Source: Mastigias papua
Lineage: Eukaryota > Cnidaria > Scyphozoa > Rhizostomeae > Mastigiidae
NCBI GenBank assembly: GCA_964019165.1
Contig: OZ025273.1
Coordinates: 9,181,225 to 9,245,224 of the forward strand
Reading direction: 5' to 3'
DNA: 64,000 bases
Below, piece after piece: positions 45,001-58,385 of the stretch (within the stretch, counting starts at the first letter, position 1; each line of letters begins with the position of its first letter). The notes beneath the pieces were generated by a model. That model saw only the letters and a list, made by a program, of their open reading frames with translations. It had not been told where the DNA came from and made no database searches. Made by a program: the position numbers and the translations under genes.

Positions 45001-48000
45001 GCTTAAAGTTTCTGAAGTTTTTATACCTCTAAAAGGTGCCTGAGTTGAAGTACTGTATACTATGGTCTTTGTTTCTGTCTTTTTATAAAAAAAATATCTC
45101 TGCATTCATGTACAAGTTTTTTGGGCCTGGCTTATAATCAAGATTGGCATATAAACAAAGGTGGCTTATAATCAATGAAACATGGTATTCCTTTGCCATG
45201 TATCATTTGATACATTTAACAAAACTGTCAGGCACTTACATACATACTCCAGAAATCAAAGCATGTGTTAAAAAGCTACTACAAAGTACCTCCTTCTCTG
45301 ATGTTAGTGATTTTTCACAATATGGACAGCTCAGAAATGAGTGAACAGTCTTCTGCATGGGTGGTTCTTTGCAATCCTAAAATGAAACATTTATTATAAG
45401 AAACTATATTATTACAATTTAAATTCAAATACTCATGTCGAAGAGAGAAAATTAATGCTGGCCTACCAACTTGTCCAGAATCAAACTACAAATGGATTGG
45501 AACAAACCTTTTTTCTAGTTGATTGAGGTCTACTTGACTTCAAGTTAAGTTCTTCAGGTTTTTCATGAACTATATCATGCACCTCTACCATTTCTTCAGG
45601 TCTTGATGCACACTCTTGATAGTGAATCTATGATAATCAAACAGCAAATTGATATGAACAGGATGCAAAAATGAATCTAGCATGTGCTACTAAATTTCAA
45701 TGCAAGAAACCACACTTTGATAAAAGATACAATCAAGTGAAAACACTCAGACTCCTTGAAAAGAGTTGCATTGATTGTGTCAAGCAGGTTTTACAGTGAG
45801 GCACATAATATTGACTATTAACATGCATGAAGTGCATCAAGGTCTTGTAGATTAGGCTTGACTTGGATGGGGTTCTTGGGGAAGATTGGGGGTACAGCTG
45901 TTGGGGATAGTTGCATTGCTTGTCAGGTCTCCTTGGTTGTTATTCTGTTGAAGCAGTGTCCTATAAACTATTTTTTCTTTTTTCTCTTTTTTTAAAGCTT
46001 TACTTTGTAAATAAACTCACTTTTAGTAATTTTATTTTAGTTGCAGCAGTAAACAGTGTCCCCAATTAGCAAAGTATGCTAAATACATAGACACTTTAAT
46101 AATTTTATAATAATTCAATTTCCTACAAGCTACTGGCAAGAGGTCACTGTCATTTACCACATTATTTGCAAACCACTAAAAACAACTGATCACAGGTAAA
46201 ATTCTATCAAAACTCAAACCAAACAGCAATTTTTGAGCAAAAAATCTTTTTCTTGAACATATGTTGAGGGCAGTTGAAATAGTTTTATAAGCAATATGAA
46301 TAAGGCAAGTAAGTACTTTGAATCAACAATAACACAGAACATGTACCATAAAGCACAAGACCTGCATAATCAAGGTACTTGCATCCCAGCCTGTTTGTAA
46401 TTTTTACTATGACTTAGTTCCAATGTATCATATACTCTCTTAAAAGTGGAATCAAAATCAAATTTTGCAAGAAAGCCTAAAAACCTACTGCATAATCTGA
46501 GAGGCCCCCAAACCAAGAACATCCATTAGGAGCATAAATGCAGTCTGTCTTGAAACTTTGAACAGCTCTTCCCTGAAACCTGTCCTCAAATATCTACAAT
46601 TATACCAAAATCACTGTGAGACAAAAGCAAACATGTATAGATTGGGGTGCTTAACTAGGGAAGAAGAAAGAAACTGAAGTCTCAAAATGTTCTTTCTATA
46701 CAATATATACTCTATTTCTATACCATATCTAGTGAGAATCTGGGGAAAAGGGAGCAAGTAGTGGGATGAACATCACTAGTCTAGCATAATTTTGTTACAG
46801 AATCCCATATGTAAAATGAATATAATATGAGCTACACCTATACTGCTTTCACTACCTGCTGTATCTGTCTGAGGATCAACTGTGACAAGAATAAAACAAC
46901 CCTAGGCAACTGTTTAAATATAAAAACAAAGATCACAACATATTGTGCTGGTGCACATTAAAATAAATCAAACTGATGGACAGATGGCAAATGGATCTAC
47001 ATCAAATGATTAAAATCATGTGAGAGTAGCACAGAACATAACCAGATCCTTAGCTTTTGAGAGAACAATGTTGCAATTGTGTATATTTCCTTGGGTAATG
47101 AATCAACTAAGGTGGTATCATAATTTTACCTTTGATACTGGTGATAATTCCGATTTTGTGCAATTGGGCTTGTCTGGACATACTAAGAAGCCATCCTGTT
47201 CCAGCCTGCAAAATCAGATATCATTTAATGGCTAGATCCAAGATGGCAGATGATATTGAAATGCATAGAAATTTGCTATGTTCTCCTACCATAGTCCTGA
47301 AAATATAATCTCTGGCAGTGGTGGCACCACATGAGGACTGGGGTGTCAGGTCCCCCTCTTATCTCCAGGATCAGTTTGTGATTTGTTTAACTTTGAGAAG
47401 CAGTTTGGGGATGCGGGTGATTCTAGTAAGGTTTAAGTCTTTGCTAAGTCACACCATTGCAGCTTGTCACCCTTTAGTCATATACTTTATTCTGTACTGT
47501 TATAATGAAGGGTATGGTATTAATGGGTGTAGAAAGACAAGTCCCTCCCAGTCTGTGGTGGCTGGCACTGCCCCAATTTATGGATTGTCATAAGAAAATT
47601 ACAAGAATGCAATACAATGACAGGTATCACAATACAGTTAATGTTTGAGCCTGTAATCATCACCATGTATAGAAGCTTAAAATTTGTGATGCAATGAATA
47701 TAACTGTGCAATGTTGAGATGAAGCAGTCTATGGGTAGGCAACTGAGAATTTTTGAGGACTGGCATCTAATACACAAACAAGGCACACTATATTTTGGTA
47801 AAGGTGTGGCTTAGAATACTATTTCTACTATATAGGAATATAAGAAATAGTACGAAGTTTTCATAATTTCTATACTGGCAATTTTAATGACGAATTTATG
47901 CAGATTTACTCAACAAAAAGACAATAAATAGCTTTAACTACAAAACTGTCAAAGTAAAAAGACGTTCTCATTCTTTTCAAAAAGGACAATGGTCTAAAAT

Positions 48001-48537
48001 CATGAAAACCAAGAGAGCTTCAATACCTTTCTTATCCTAAAAACCCTTTCGTATAAAGTATAGTTAAAGAGTTGGTTTCCTGTAAGCAATGAATTGACAA
48101 GAACAGGAATAGGGATCAGGCGCCAAAGTTGAGCAATAAAATGTTGCATTATTGATATGGTCATTCTAACTATAGTACTCCAGTGGACGGGGCACCACAT
48201 CTTAGAATGCGTGTCTTTCTTGGTGGGGATCCAAACTCATATCAGTAGGTAGCTACCAGGAATTATGTTTTGACGAAAGGAAGGGCCTAACGAACTGAAG
48301 TAGGAAACAAAATTCCCTATGAAAAATGTAGATGTTCAGACAAGACAATTCAATAAAATCATACTTCTCTTTACAAACTGCACATACAAGATGGCCGCAC
48401 ACCAGCTGATAGACATGCAACATTATCATTCGACATATGTGACAAAAAAACCAGTCTGGCATTTCCTTTAGTGTTGCTGGAGGAACAATCGTTTCGTCCA
48501 TTGCAAATATTTTACGCGGTGCCTCCGCAGCTAGCAT
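42077..48537 (-). CDS. TRAF-family signalling adaptor (RING, zinc fingers, coiled coil, MATH), six exons
   Basis: Exons read on the minus strand: 48,537-48,365; 47,205-47,130; 46,593-46,489; 45,627-45,508; 45,376-45,248; 43,078-42,077. All have AG acceptors and GT donors, phases agree at every junction, and the sum is 1,605 nt (534 aa), the usual TRAF size. Exons 1-2 form a RING (CHIC, CGHLVCAVC, then LEQDGFLVCPDKPNC). Exons 3-5 give TRAF-type zinc fingers (CIYAPNGCSW ... HYQEC; SCPYC). Exon 6 has a coiled coil and a MATH/TRAF-C domain (GTLLWKITDVIRKR, MCMRVYLNGDGQGKGTHIS, YDALLPWPFK). Such proteins bind receptor tails and act as ubiquitin ligases in NF-kB/JNK signalling. A second ATG at 48,501 is an alternative start. 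The exact subfamily is not assignable by eye. Confidence 0.88.
44661..45188. mobile_element. MITE in the TRAF intron 5
   Basis: The ends are imperfect inverted repeats: ATACCATATTTCTTTCACTA at the left against ATACCATGTTTCATTGATTA read inward from the right. Inside are tandem GGCTTATAATCAAG-type units near 44,727-44,790 and again at 45,130-45,175. No coding capacity. It lies within 60 bases of the exon 5 donor. Confidence 0.65.
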
Positions 48538-48649
48538 TTTGAAGAAGATATAGTAACTAAAGCATGGAATCTTGAATCATAACTTGACTAAAACACATGA
48601 AACGTCTGCTGACTTCTGGCTATCCAACCGTTTACATAAGACAGTTAGG

Positions 48650-48905
48650 GTATAAACCAAAGGGAATTTCCCTTCTGGGAACTACCTTTGCAATGAGGCT
48701 CTATTGTCTCAATGCTATTGAGAGAGCTCCTCCTTAAAGTAATTCCCCTCCATACAATTTATCTGTTTTTATTTGTCTGTATCAGTTTTACCATATTGTA
48801 TTAACTTTCTGTAATCACCTTGTAACTTTCTTGTAACATAGTCGTTCGTTTAGTAGTATATATTAAATTGTATGTAGTGGAATTTGAAATAAATAAATAA
48901 ACTGA
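48650..48905 (+). mobile_element. Possible LINE 3' UTR with (AAAT)n tail
   Basis: Non-coding sequence ending in GAAATAAATAAATAAACTG, like the short-repeat tails of CR1/L2-type LINEs. It lies just upstream of the TRAF start. No protein-coding part remains, so the call rests on the tail only. Confidence 0.35.
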
Positions 48906-49158
48906 AACTGTCTCGCTTTTGTTTTGATGTGTCGTCGTAACATGCACGGGGGGAAAAGATGGCAGCAACAAGTTGGCAAAAACTTGTTGCTGAGTACGAT
49001 ATCAAATGGGGTTTCAATCTATTTGGACTAATATTTAATATATGTCTACTCTTGGTGTGATTTCAATAAGTCGCCTGCAAAATGCATTTTTTGGTGTGGA
49101 GACGGATGTAAGTGGCTTGAAAGTTTGAATACTGCCTATTTTCATGTCATTTCACCCC
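48906..49158. other. Upstream flank of TRAF gene, no gene seen
   Basis: No reading frame or repeat recognised. It may include the distal promoter of the TRAF gene. Confidence 0.3.
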
Positions 49159-50527
49159 CTTCAACAAGCGGCAACTGTAAAATGCAGGTCACCAGGTCAT
49201 GTAAAATGCTGGTCACGCTGGCAGCCCCTTGCATTTTTATGAGAAGGCCATGCGGTTCAATCTATCCCATAAGGAAGCGAGGCTAGAGGCCGTCAATGAA
49301 TCTGAACATGTTTTGAGATGACACATCCATAACTTGTCAGGCAGGGATGCTGCACGTTCATATCGATATGCAATTATCAGATTGCCGTTTAGTTGCTCTG
49401 TAACTGGTAGGGCACTTAATGTTTTACAACACTTTTCTAGGAACCGTCTCAGTTAATATTTTATGGCAATGAAAATCAGGTATGTTGAACTCTGACCGTC
49501 GTGTCGTGATACAGCGCAGTATGAAATCGAATGCAATTTGCACCATGTTTGAGACACATTGTCTTTGTAGGCATTTGACTCATCCCTAGACTTGAAAAAT
49601 TCGCCAGAAAACATGGGTAAAAGGTAAAACGTATAGCACTGTCTTTCACTAACTGTCTCCGAAATTACTTTCTTCCTCTCCACGCTGTCTTGGAATACTT
49701 GAATCAGAAACAGTTGAATAATGCACTTCCAAATAGAATATTTCTAATCAATATGAATACAACCTTTCACCATTTGTCTCTACAAAACATATGTTTAATG
49801 TTTAAAACCAGTGATCTTGACTACAACCTCAATCCCCCTCGCGTCGTACGCCATACACTTTTCTATTTTATAAGAAACCTGGCTCAATGCCTAGTAGTAA
49901 AGGTTTCCTAACTTTTGTTTACAGTCTTTGTTCTAAAAGTTTCTTGAAATTTCCGTAAGTCCATAGAAAAAGCTTCAGTGACAACGAAAGCAGAACGGAA
50001 AACAGCCTTTTGTATTGCTCATGAGGTTAGGGACATAAAGATACCGTAGTTGAAACTTTTATAAATCCGTAGAGAAAAGGGGAGGGGGGTTACGAAAATT
50101 TGAAAGAAAGCACATAAAGTTTCAAAATTTCTTAAATCTTTCCTTGTAGTTACACATGCTTCTTAAATTTTAGTGTCTAGTACTAGGTTTCTTATAAACC
50201 TGTTCCCTATGAAAACAATCGTGTAATCGATGATCGTTGATGACCCATTGATCGATGCTTATATGCGTACGTGTGCCTCTCAAATTCGCAGTGGCATTAT
50301 GTCCCCTCTTCATTTGTTCAAATCCCGATTTACATTATTTTATACATTTTCTATTCCCTCTCTTGACAAACTGGGTACAAATGAAAAATGAAGAATACAG
50401 CAGACGGCTGCAAGCCGTTCCCACAGCCTTAGCCACATAAACAGTTCCGAGTAACTTCCTGTTTTGTGGCATGACCTGCATTTTACATGACCTGGTGACC
50501 TGCATTTTACAGTTGCCCTTCAACAAG
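49159..50527. mobile_element. MULE-like non-autonomous DNA transposon with 10-bp target duplication
   Basis: Inverted repeats of about 48 bp: 49,170-49,218 begins GGCAACTGTAAAATGCAGGT, and 50,469-50,517 is its reverse complement with few differences. Immediately outside is the direct repeat CTTCAACAAG (49,159-49,168 and 50,518-50,527), with one extra C on the left. A 9-11 bp target duplication and long TIRs are hallmarks of Mutator-like elements. Each TIR contains a repeated ATGTAAAATGC-GGTCA unit. The 1.35-kb body has no recognisable transposase. Confidence 0.85.
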
Positions 50528-53500
50528 TCAATTGATCCAAACAGTCATTGATTAGCTATAGACGAAATACCCACAGTCTAATCCACGTTGCGTTGTTGAA
50601 CAAGTAAGAAAAGTACTTTAAGTGAAACATCACAGGGCAGGCACTTTGTAAAAGAGAAGTGCAAATAGGGATAATAAGAATCAATGTATATTTCCACTGA
50701 ACAACGGGCCTTCAAAAAGTTGCTAAAGATCAGACAGTTGAATCAGCTGCAGATATATCAGTTGTATCCTTGTTAGTTGTATCCATCTGGGTTTCTGCGT
50801 TGTATCCTGATCAACGACATAGACATGTAGTGAACGTAAACATTGTACACTTAGGCCACTGAATCACACATCTGGGACATCACATAAGTCACTCCTGTCA
50901 TCAAACACCTGGTCATTCCTATTCTTTTGTTCTCTACATAATCACCGCCACACGATTCCATTCAACAATATACTAACAACAACCTAACCCTTCCTCTACG
51001 TAATTCCTGTTTATTTCGGGTTATTCTCTGTTTGTGTATATATCCATGGGCCTTATTTCGTTTAGTCGGTCAGAGTACAGTCAGATTGCCGTCAACAACA
51101 TTGTCTCCTCTCTCTGTCTCTGCCTCTGTGCTCTCTGCACGTTAAATCATGATACGCAACAACATGGATCAACGAATGATGTCACAGAACGAGCATTGCA
51201 GTCTATAGGATCCACCGGCTCACGTTCCAACAGACATAAGTATTTTTTGAGAAATACATTATATTTTGAGAAGTACATTCTATGTATGAGAAAGATATCA
51301 TCTTTGAGGAATATATAATATTTCTGTAAATATGCTGTTTTTTGAGAAATACACAATGTCATTGAAAAATGTAGTTCTTTACTGTGATTCTGAACAAGCT
51401 ATATTTCAGAACAGAGTTACCTAGCAATATGTCATGTTTTGGGAAGCGCAGCCTAATGATGAAATGAAGAACCATCGCTGTGGCCGAGGTCGTGGCCATT
51501 ATTCTTCAGTATGCCATGATAACAAAAAAGTTGGGCATATTGTTATTTTTATTATTAAAGGTATTCAGAAGAGTTACCCTTCCGCCTTAGTGTTGAAGTA
51601 TGCGAAAAACGTTTATGTCAAAGTTGACATTTATGTTACACAGTTGCGGTTTTTAAAAGTACTTGTTCACTCGTTCCTCGCTATTGTGCTGTTCAAATGT
51701 TATGTTCTATTCGATTTTGCTTATGATATCCAAACGCTTTATTCCGTTGTTATACCTATAATCTGAACACTTAGCTGCGTAAAAGGGGCACTCCATCTAT
51801 ATCCCATTACTAGTGAGAGTGTCTTCAGTCCTATGTCATTTATTTTACAACTTCGCCTGGCCCACAATCATGCCATTTCCATCTCAGCTAGTTTGTTCTA
51901 TAGCTCAAAGGGTTATCTTTACAATGCACATTCGTTAGCCTGCAGTTACATCTCGTTTCTTGCGCTCGGCGTATATTGTTGTTATATATAAGGTAATCTA
52001 ACGGTGTTTCTAATAGTCATAACCGGCTGCAAAGAGTTGTCAATAGTCTCGCTGACTTACAGTTATCTTTTGTTTACCCATTTTTACGTATTTGTTCTTA
52101 TATCAGGGTTCCTATTCGCCACCTTCACAACTTATCGCTATATGTACTGTTCACAGTACTTATCTATTCACGTCTCATTAGCAAGTGAGATCTTGGGGTT
52201 ACTTATAGTAACCTCAGAGAAATTATTTGTCATCTTTGCACTCAGTTGCTGAAGGTTGCTGTTCCCATGTTCTAGTGTAAGAAATTATGGTGCTGCCTCG
52301 TTTTCAATTTATTTATCCTTTCTATTTTTCTTTTATTTGTTGCAAGCGGGGGTTGATGGCTGGTGGCTGAGGTTGTTTTATCTATTTGTTGTTGTTGTTT
52401 TATTGGTTTTAATTTGTTGATTGGTGTCAGTGTTTGGTTTTTGAGAGTTGAGGCAAGAAGCATTTTGGATAACCTATGGATAGAACCGTGAAGTACTGAA
52501 AGATACTCAAGAACAAGGAGACGACAATAAAGACGAAGAAGACGACGACGACTGAAGAACAAGTAACATTGAACGTTCTTTCATTTTTTCTTGGATAATC
52601 GGACCCTTTGGAATATGAGTCGATTTTTATATTCTTTTGTTTTTATTGAATTTAATACAGTCCTCTAAAGCGAAAAACCAGCGATATTTCTCACATCTAG
52701 TATTCAAAATATGGCACAAAATATGCCCACAGTGCAGTATTCAATATGAAAATAAGTTAAATAAAATCACTAGCCAAATCAACGCTGCATAGAAAAATGA
52801 CAAGGCCTACAAGTCATAAGGGAAAAAGCCGTGCGCTTTTATTTAAAACAGGTTCTTTTGTCCAGAAGTTAGATTTTTCTAGTTTGCATCTATTGTTATA
52901 GCAATACTTATTGCTAGGAAATGCCAGGTTGCTGGCTTTCTGCCAACGTAGTGCTACCATTTTGAATAACCAAGGCCATTACGTTCCACGTGACATACAC
53001 GCATCTATTCCTTTGTAACTACCACGGGAATCCACGGGAACTACCCAAAGTGCTTCCTCTCTTCAAATCTTGATTTCCTCAAAGCGAGGCCATACTCGTC
53101 AATTTTTCGTTTAATACCCTTCAATTGGAAGTCTACTTTCCAAACATATTTCTTTGCCTAGGCATATTTTATTTCAACTTGAACTATGCCAGTATGCATC
53201 TGCTAGTTTTTAAGGCTAATTATGAATCCACACATTTAATGCAGTGCCACTCAATGCAGTGAAGCTTTAAGAACATAACAAGGATATCATAATGCAGTAA
53301 ATAATATAAAGGAAGAATATCCAACTGAAAGCGAAAGCTTTTAAATCTACAACCCCTATATCAAGTTCGTTTCAAGTTCTTTCATATCAGCGTCAGGTAC
53401 TTTAAGCTTGCACCCTTCTTTGATACGTAACTATTTTTAAAGGATTAACTGGGGTACAAGATCCTTCATTTTTCTCTTGGATCAACTTTGTACCTAGTTC

Positions 53501-54480
53501 CGAATTTGGGGATAAAACCAATAATTTAGGGTTGAAGATCATAGCCTTAGTAAAGTTATTTAAGTCACGCGTAAATTTAAATTCAGGGTCAATTGAAATG
53601 ATGCCATCACGCGGCTTTTGTACCTGTAGGGAATGATAACCTCAGGTGCGTAGTGATGTAATTTACTTCTCGTCCTTCAAAATACAAAACATTATTTAGC
53701 TTTCTTTGAAGTTTCTTGTCTTGAATTTCCCTAAAATGTTCAAACTTCCCTACATCAAGGAATTTTTCACGAGAACGGAAACACAGTCCTATGTCAATTG
53801 ATACTCAAAACCTGGCCTATGAGAGGTGATAATATTCGAGAACACAATTTCAATTACAATTTAATCTAAACCTGCTGAATTATCAGAAAGCCATTTGATC
53901 GAGATCACGAAAGAATAAAATCAACTATACAAAATATACGCGAAAAGCTGAAACTAATTACAACTACAAAAAACCCAGGTTAGAAACAAAAAGATACACA
54001 ATCTGCAGCTGCAATCAAAAGCTTCAGATATTGAATGAAGCAAAACAAAAACACGAAGGGTGTTGTCTATGATATGTCAACGGTACTTTCCTTGGACACG
54101 TAATTTATTATGTCATTGAACAGCTTCTAGCTAAGCAACTTTCCTCTAATTTAAAATCTGTTCCTGTTTCAAACAAAGGTATCGCCTAAAGAAAGACTTC
54201 TTCAGTTGTTAATAATCCTAAAAGGCTGACACAGGCCCAGCGAGAGGACTGCAAGAAGACGAGATTATCCCGCGCTCGAGAATGAGAGGGGTCCCAAAAA
54301 GCTATGAAATGACTTTTTGTGGGGTTAAATTGCACAATGACGTAATGAGGGGTTCCATTTTTCATTTACCCCAGGTCCCATACAAGGTATGCTCTTGGAT
54401 GACAAGTAAGTTTAACTGAAACCTTCTTTCAATTCAGTTTCAGAAAGCTCTGCCTATGAGTGCTAGAAAACAAATAAATG
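50528..54480. other. Long non-coding interval
   Basis: No convincing exon, RNA or transposon found. Small frames are isolated, and several are hydrophobic because the DNA is T-rich. A GAC/GAA-rich microsatellite-like stretch lies at about 52,515-52,555. Short repeats of TTTTGAGAAATACA occur at about 51,245-51,350. Confidence 0.5.
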
Positions 54481-54504
54481 AATGGTCAGATATCAACAAA
54501 ACGT

Positions 54505-54775
54505 GAATAGCTGTTCAAAGCATGCGAGTTTCAAGTTGTAGAAAGGTTGCACGAGTCGAATCCCGGTTCCCATTCATCTGATAATATCGTGGCTGATTAG
54601 GCCACATTCTCTCAAACTTCTTCAAGTTAAGACTGGCAACAAGACATGTGGCCACACGTTTTGATCATTAAGTTGTACGGCCGAACTTTATAACGTGCAG
54701 CTGCATATCTTGCCACCAGTCTTGACTTTAAGAAGCTTGAGAGATAAGTAGGTCAAATCAGCCACGGTAAGAGTC
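54505..54775. mobile_element. tRNA-like promoter followed by a hairpin repeat (candidate SINE/MITE)
   Basis: A B-box-like GAGTCGAATCCCGG (54,553-54,566) is preceded about 45 bases upstream by an A-box-like TAGCTGTTCAAAGC. This resembles a tRNA gene body with mismatches. Just downstream, an inverted repeat (CGTGGCTGATT ... CTCTCAAACTTCTTCAAG at 54,588-54,640) pairs with 54,710-54,766. The two may be parts of one short interspersed element. Confidence 0.4.
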
Positions 54776-56260
54776 CCAATAGATGGACGCTGCTGATTTG
54801 AAGGGAATAAACGATAGCATTTGCCCCCGTATTTCTATTGGCTAAGCAAACTAAAAGAATACTTCGCATTGTTGGAGTCACCAGTGAGTCAGACAAAGGT
54901 ACCTAATAAAATGCACCTACCACGAGTTACGGCACGTGTTTATTTCACTTTCATTTTTACATTCCTTTTTTATACGAACCAGTAAAATTGAGGTTTAAAA
55001 TCGCTGTTCTGAACTTGTCAAAAATTTTGAGGGCGAATTGTTCTTATTTTCATAATACGACGTTATGTGATAGAGCAAAAATGATGCCCAGTATGAAAGC
55101 TTGTTCTGGCCTATACCTAAAATTCTTGAAAATCCCTATAACAATAAGGTAACTGTAAGATGACAAATATCCTGTTTAGCTAAAAACACTTGAGAGACGG
55201 ATGCTGTTTGTATTTTTTTCCAGTCTAATAAAAGATTTTCTTGAAAACACAGTGCTTTCAAGTTTACTTTTGAAGTTAGCCATGCTTGTGTTTCTTAAAT
55301 GTTTCTTAATCTGTGCCTCATTTGAGCCTCATGTTTCTTTTATACTTGTTTTTTATTTAAAAAAAAAATGCGTAGACACGATAGTTTTGCTGTAGTCTGT
55401 AGTAAACCATTAAGTTAGAAAGCTTGAGGAAGGGCAACGCCGCGATATTCAGAAAAAAGGGATGTGAATAACTCGAAACTAACTTGACGTAAATTGACTT
55501 TCTAAACGTGCTCATTAATATCGGCTAAAGTCACCCCGTGAGCAGAATAAACTAGCTCTCCATAGAAAAGGAGCTATTTTGCAGTAAAGAGGAATTCGAA
55601 AGCGCAAAAGTTGTATACAACTTCAGTATTAAGAGATAGTGGATATAGTTCGGTATTGTGGTATGGAAGGTCAGAATAATGCATCATCTTTCCCTTTGAT
55701 TGAAAGTCAAGGATGGTTAACTAGGTATGAAAGAAATGATTGAATTTGAAATTACAAAAATGGTTTACAAATCCATTCACGTCTGTGTGGAACGAACAAC
55801 GCGCGGAATAAAAAATTGTTCAAGGTATGAAGGAAGAAGTCTAGGCCTTTATCGTAATCAACTGATGAGTGAACAAGGAATAGTTTACAATCACCAATCT
55901 AACAATTAACCATACTGAGTTCAATGAAGTTACGATCACCTATATACTCTACATATTTTAGTGAAGACGTTTCTTGCTATGTTCAAACACAGATATAAAT
56001 ATCGAAGTGCGTCATCACGATTAGGCTTTACCTTTGTTGTTTGGAACGCTCAAGAAGCAAAAGAATGTTCTAGCACGGTCTGGCTAGAGTGTATTCCAAA
56101 CAAAAATGCCTCTTCCCTAGCTAATTTCAAGGATTTGCTGAAACAATCTTTGAAGAACCAAAGTGTGTGAAAGTTCTATTCCAACCATAATCTTTTCTGT
56201 TTAGAACCCAAGAAGACCGTAAACTAATTTTTGTTTTTTCTTGTAAGTAAAGAGGTATAG
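54776..56260. other. No recognisable gene
   Basis: Short frames only (55,201-55,395; 55,727-55,909; 55,961-56,170), none with a recognised domain or splice pattern. Confidence 0.5.
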
Positions 56261-56261
56261 T

Positions 56262-56547
56262 AGGGAGCGGTCATTATTTATGGTCGGGGTGGGGGCTGAA
56301 GAGAAAGTATTATGTGCAGTCAAAAAAAATTTACCCCACCATTTGCTTTAGTCAAATTTTCTTTACTCCACCGAAGGAAAACAGTAAAACAAGGGTGCAT
56401 TTATGCTTAAATATGGTATATGTTTTTACACTACCCCTATGGTCAAAAATTATTCTTCTGCCCCACCGAACACAGCTTATTTTTATAGCTACCCCGCAAT
56501 TTTATCTTCAGTCCCCACCCCCCGGTCATAAATAATGACCGCTACCT
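56262..56547. mobile_element. 286-bp MITE
   Basis: Terminal inverted repeats of about 38 bp. The left begins AGGGAGCGGTCATTATTTAT and the right end reads back as AGGTAGCGGTCATTATTTAT. Both continue into a G-rich stretch ending CTGAAG. The interior repeats CCCCACC motifs. No coding capacity, and no clear target duplication. Confidence 0.8.
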
Positions 56548-56639
56548 TATGTAAGCAGTTTTATGGATACAGGACACATTGTAAATCAGTTAGTTATCTC
56601 CATTACTGATTGTATTGCCCTGTACAAATAATCAAAAAT

Positions 56640-57470
56640 GAAATTAAAAACGAAAGGAAGCTTCACCACAAAGAAAGACGAGCAAGAAATCGTCTGGCCT
56701 AGCACCCATTTCAATAAGAGTGTAAACATGATAAGCACCGATAAAGATATTTATCGAAACGTTTAGGTTCAAGAAAAGTGCAGCAAGATAAAGAGATGAG
56801 CATAAGACACGCGGATTCGTAACAAAATTTGATAATACGCTGGCCAAAGCGCGATTATAACGAGGAAACATGCAGAAGTCACAATGCATCTGATTAAAAC
56901 GAGGAGCCACAATGCATCAGGCATATATATCCGACAGTGGCGGACAATAAGGAGGGCAGCCGCTCCCAAAAATTGTAAATAGTAATTAAATTTTAGGATG
57001 TGGTTGCTAAAGGACAGGAAATTATACAATTGCTGCAACTTCTGGAATAACAAAAGTCATACAAATAGCTGCCGGCAAGGGGTGCTTACTGGCAAACCAA
57101 ACGAAAACAACTACTTCACATAAAATAATAAGGCATTTGAAAAGAAGAAAATTTTGATGTAATGATTTCTTTAACTACACACCTTCTGTTCATATTAAGT
57201 TCAAATTTATAAATTCAAATTAAATATCAAATGGAAAAGTATAATTAAATAAGTAAGTTGCATAATTGAAAGTTGGTATTCTTGTGTAGACAAAATCAGA
57301 GGAAAACTCAGGACTTGGTAACATATGCCAGCAAGAAATCATAGAAATATAGCCTACGAAAGGGTCATCAATGTACCAAGAAATAATGGTGATACTGATC
57401 AAAGTGTTTGCAGAACAACAAATTCCAGCCAGAAAAGTCTCCAGGATCCAGCCTCCTCCTAACACTCTCC
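56640..57470 (-). other. Hydrophobic minus-strand frames, unassigned
   Basis: Frames at 56,910-56,644, 57,053-56,769 and 57,465-57,220 encode membrane-like stretches (SSLYLAALFLNLNVSINIFI; GICCSANTLISITIISWYI). They could be exons or a relic of a multi-pass receptor. I recognise no family motif and no clean exon boundaries. Confidence 0.2.

Positions 57471-58385
<915 letters not shown>

Noticed and set aside
47020..47593. Plus-strand frames over the TRAF zinc-finger exons
   Set aside because: They are antisense to the supported exon at 47,130-47,205 and have no domain.
51034..52250. Hydrophobic plus-strand frames as a receptor gene
   Set aside because: Frames are short and independent, with no conserved receptor motif and T-rich DNA that gives hydrophobic residues by chance.
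52272..52562. 96-codon minus-strand frame
   Set aside because: Lies across low-complexity GAC/GAA repeats; Gln/Lys/Thr-rich without a domain.
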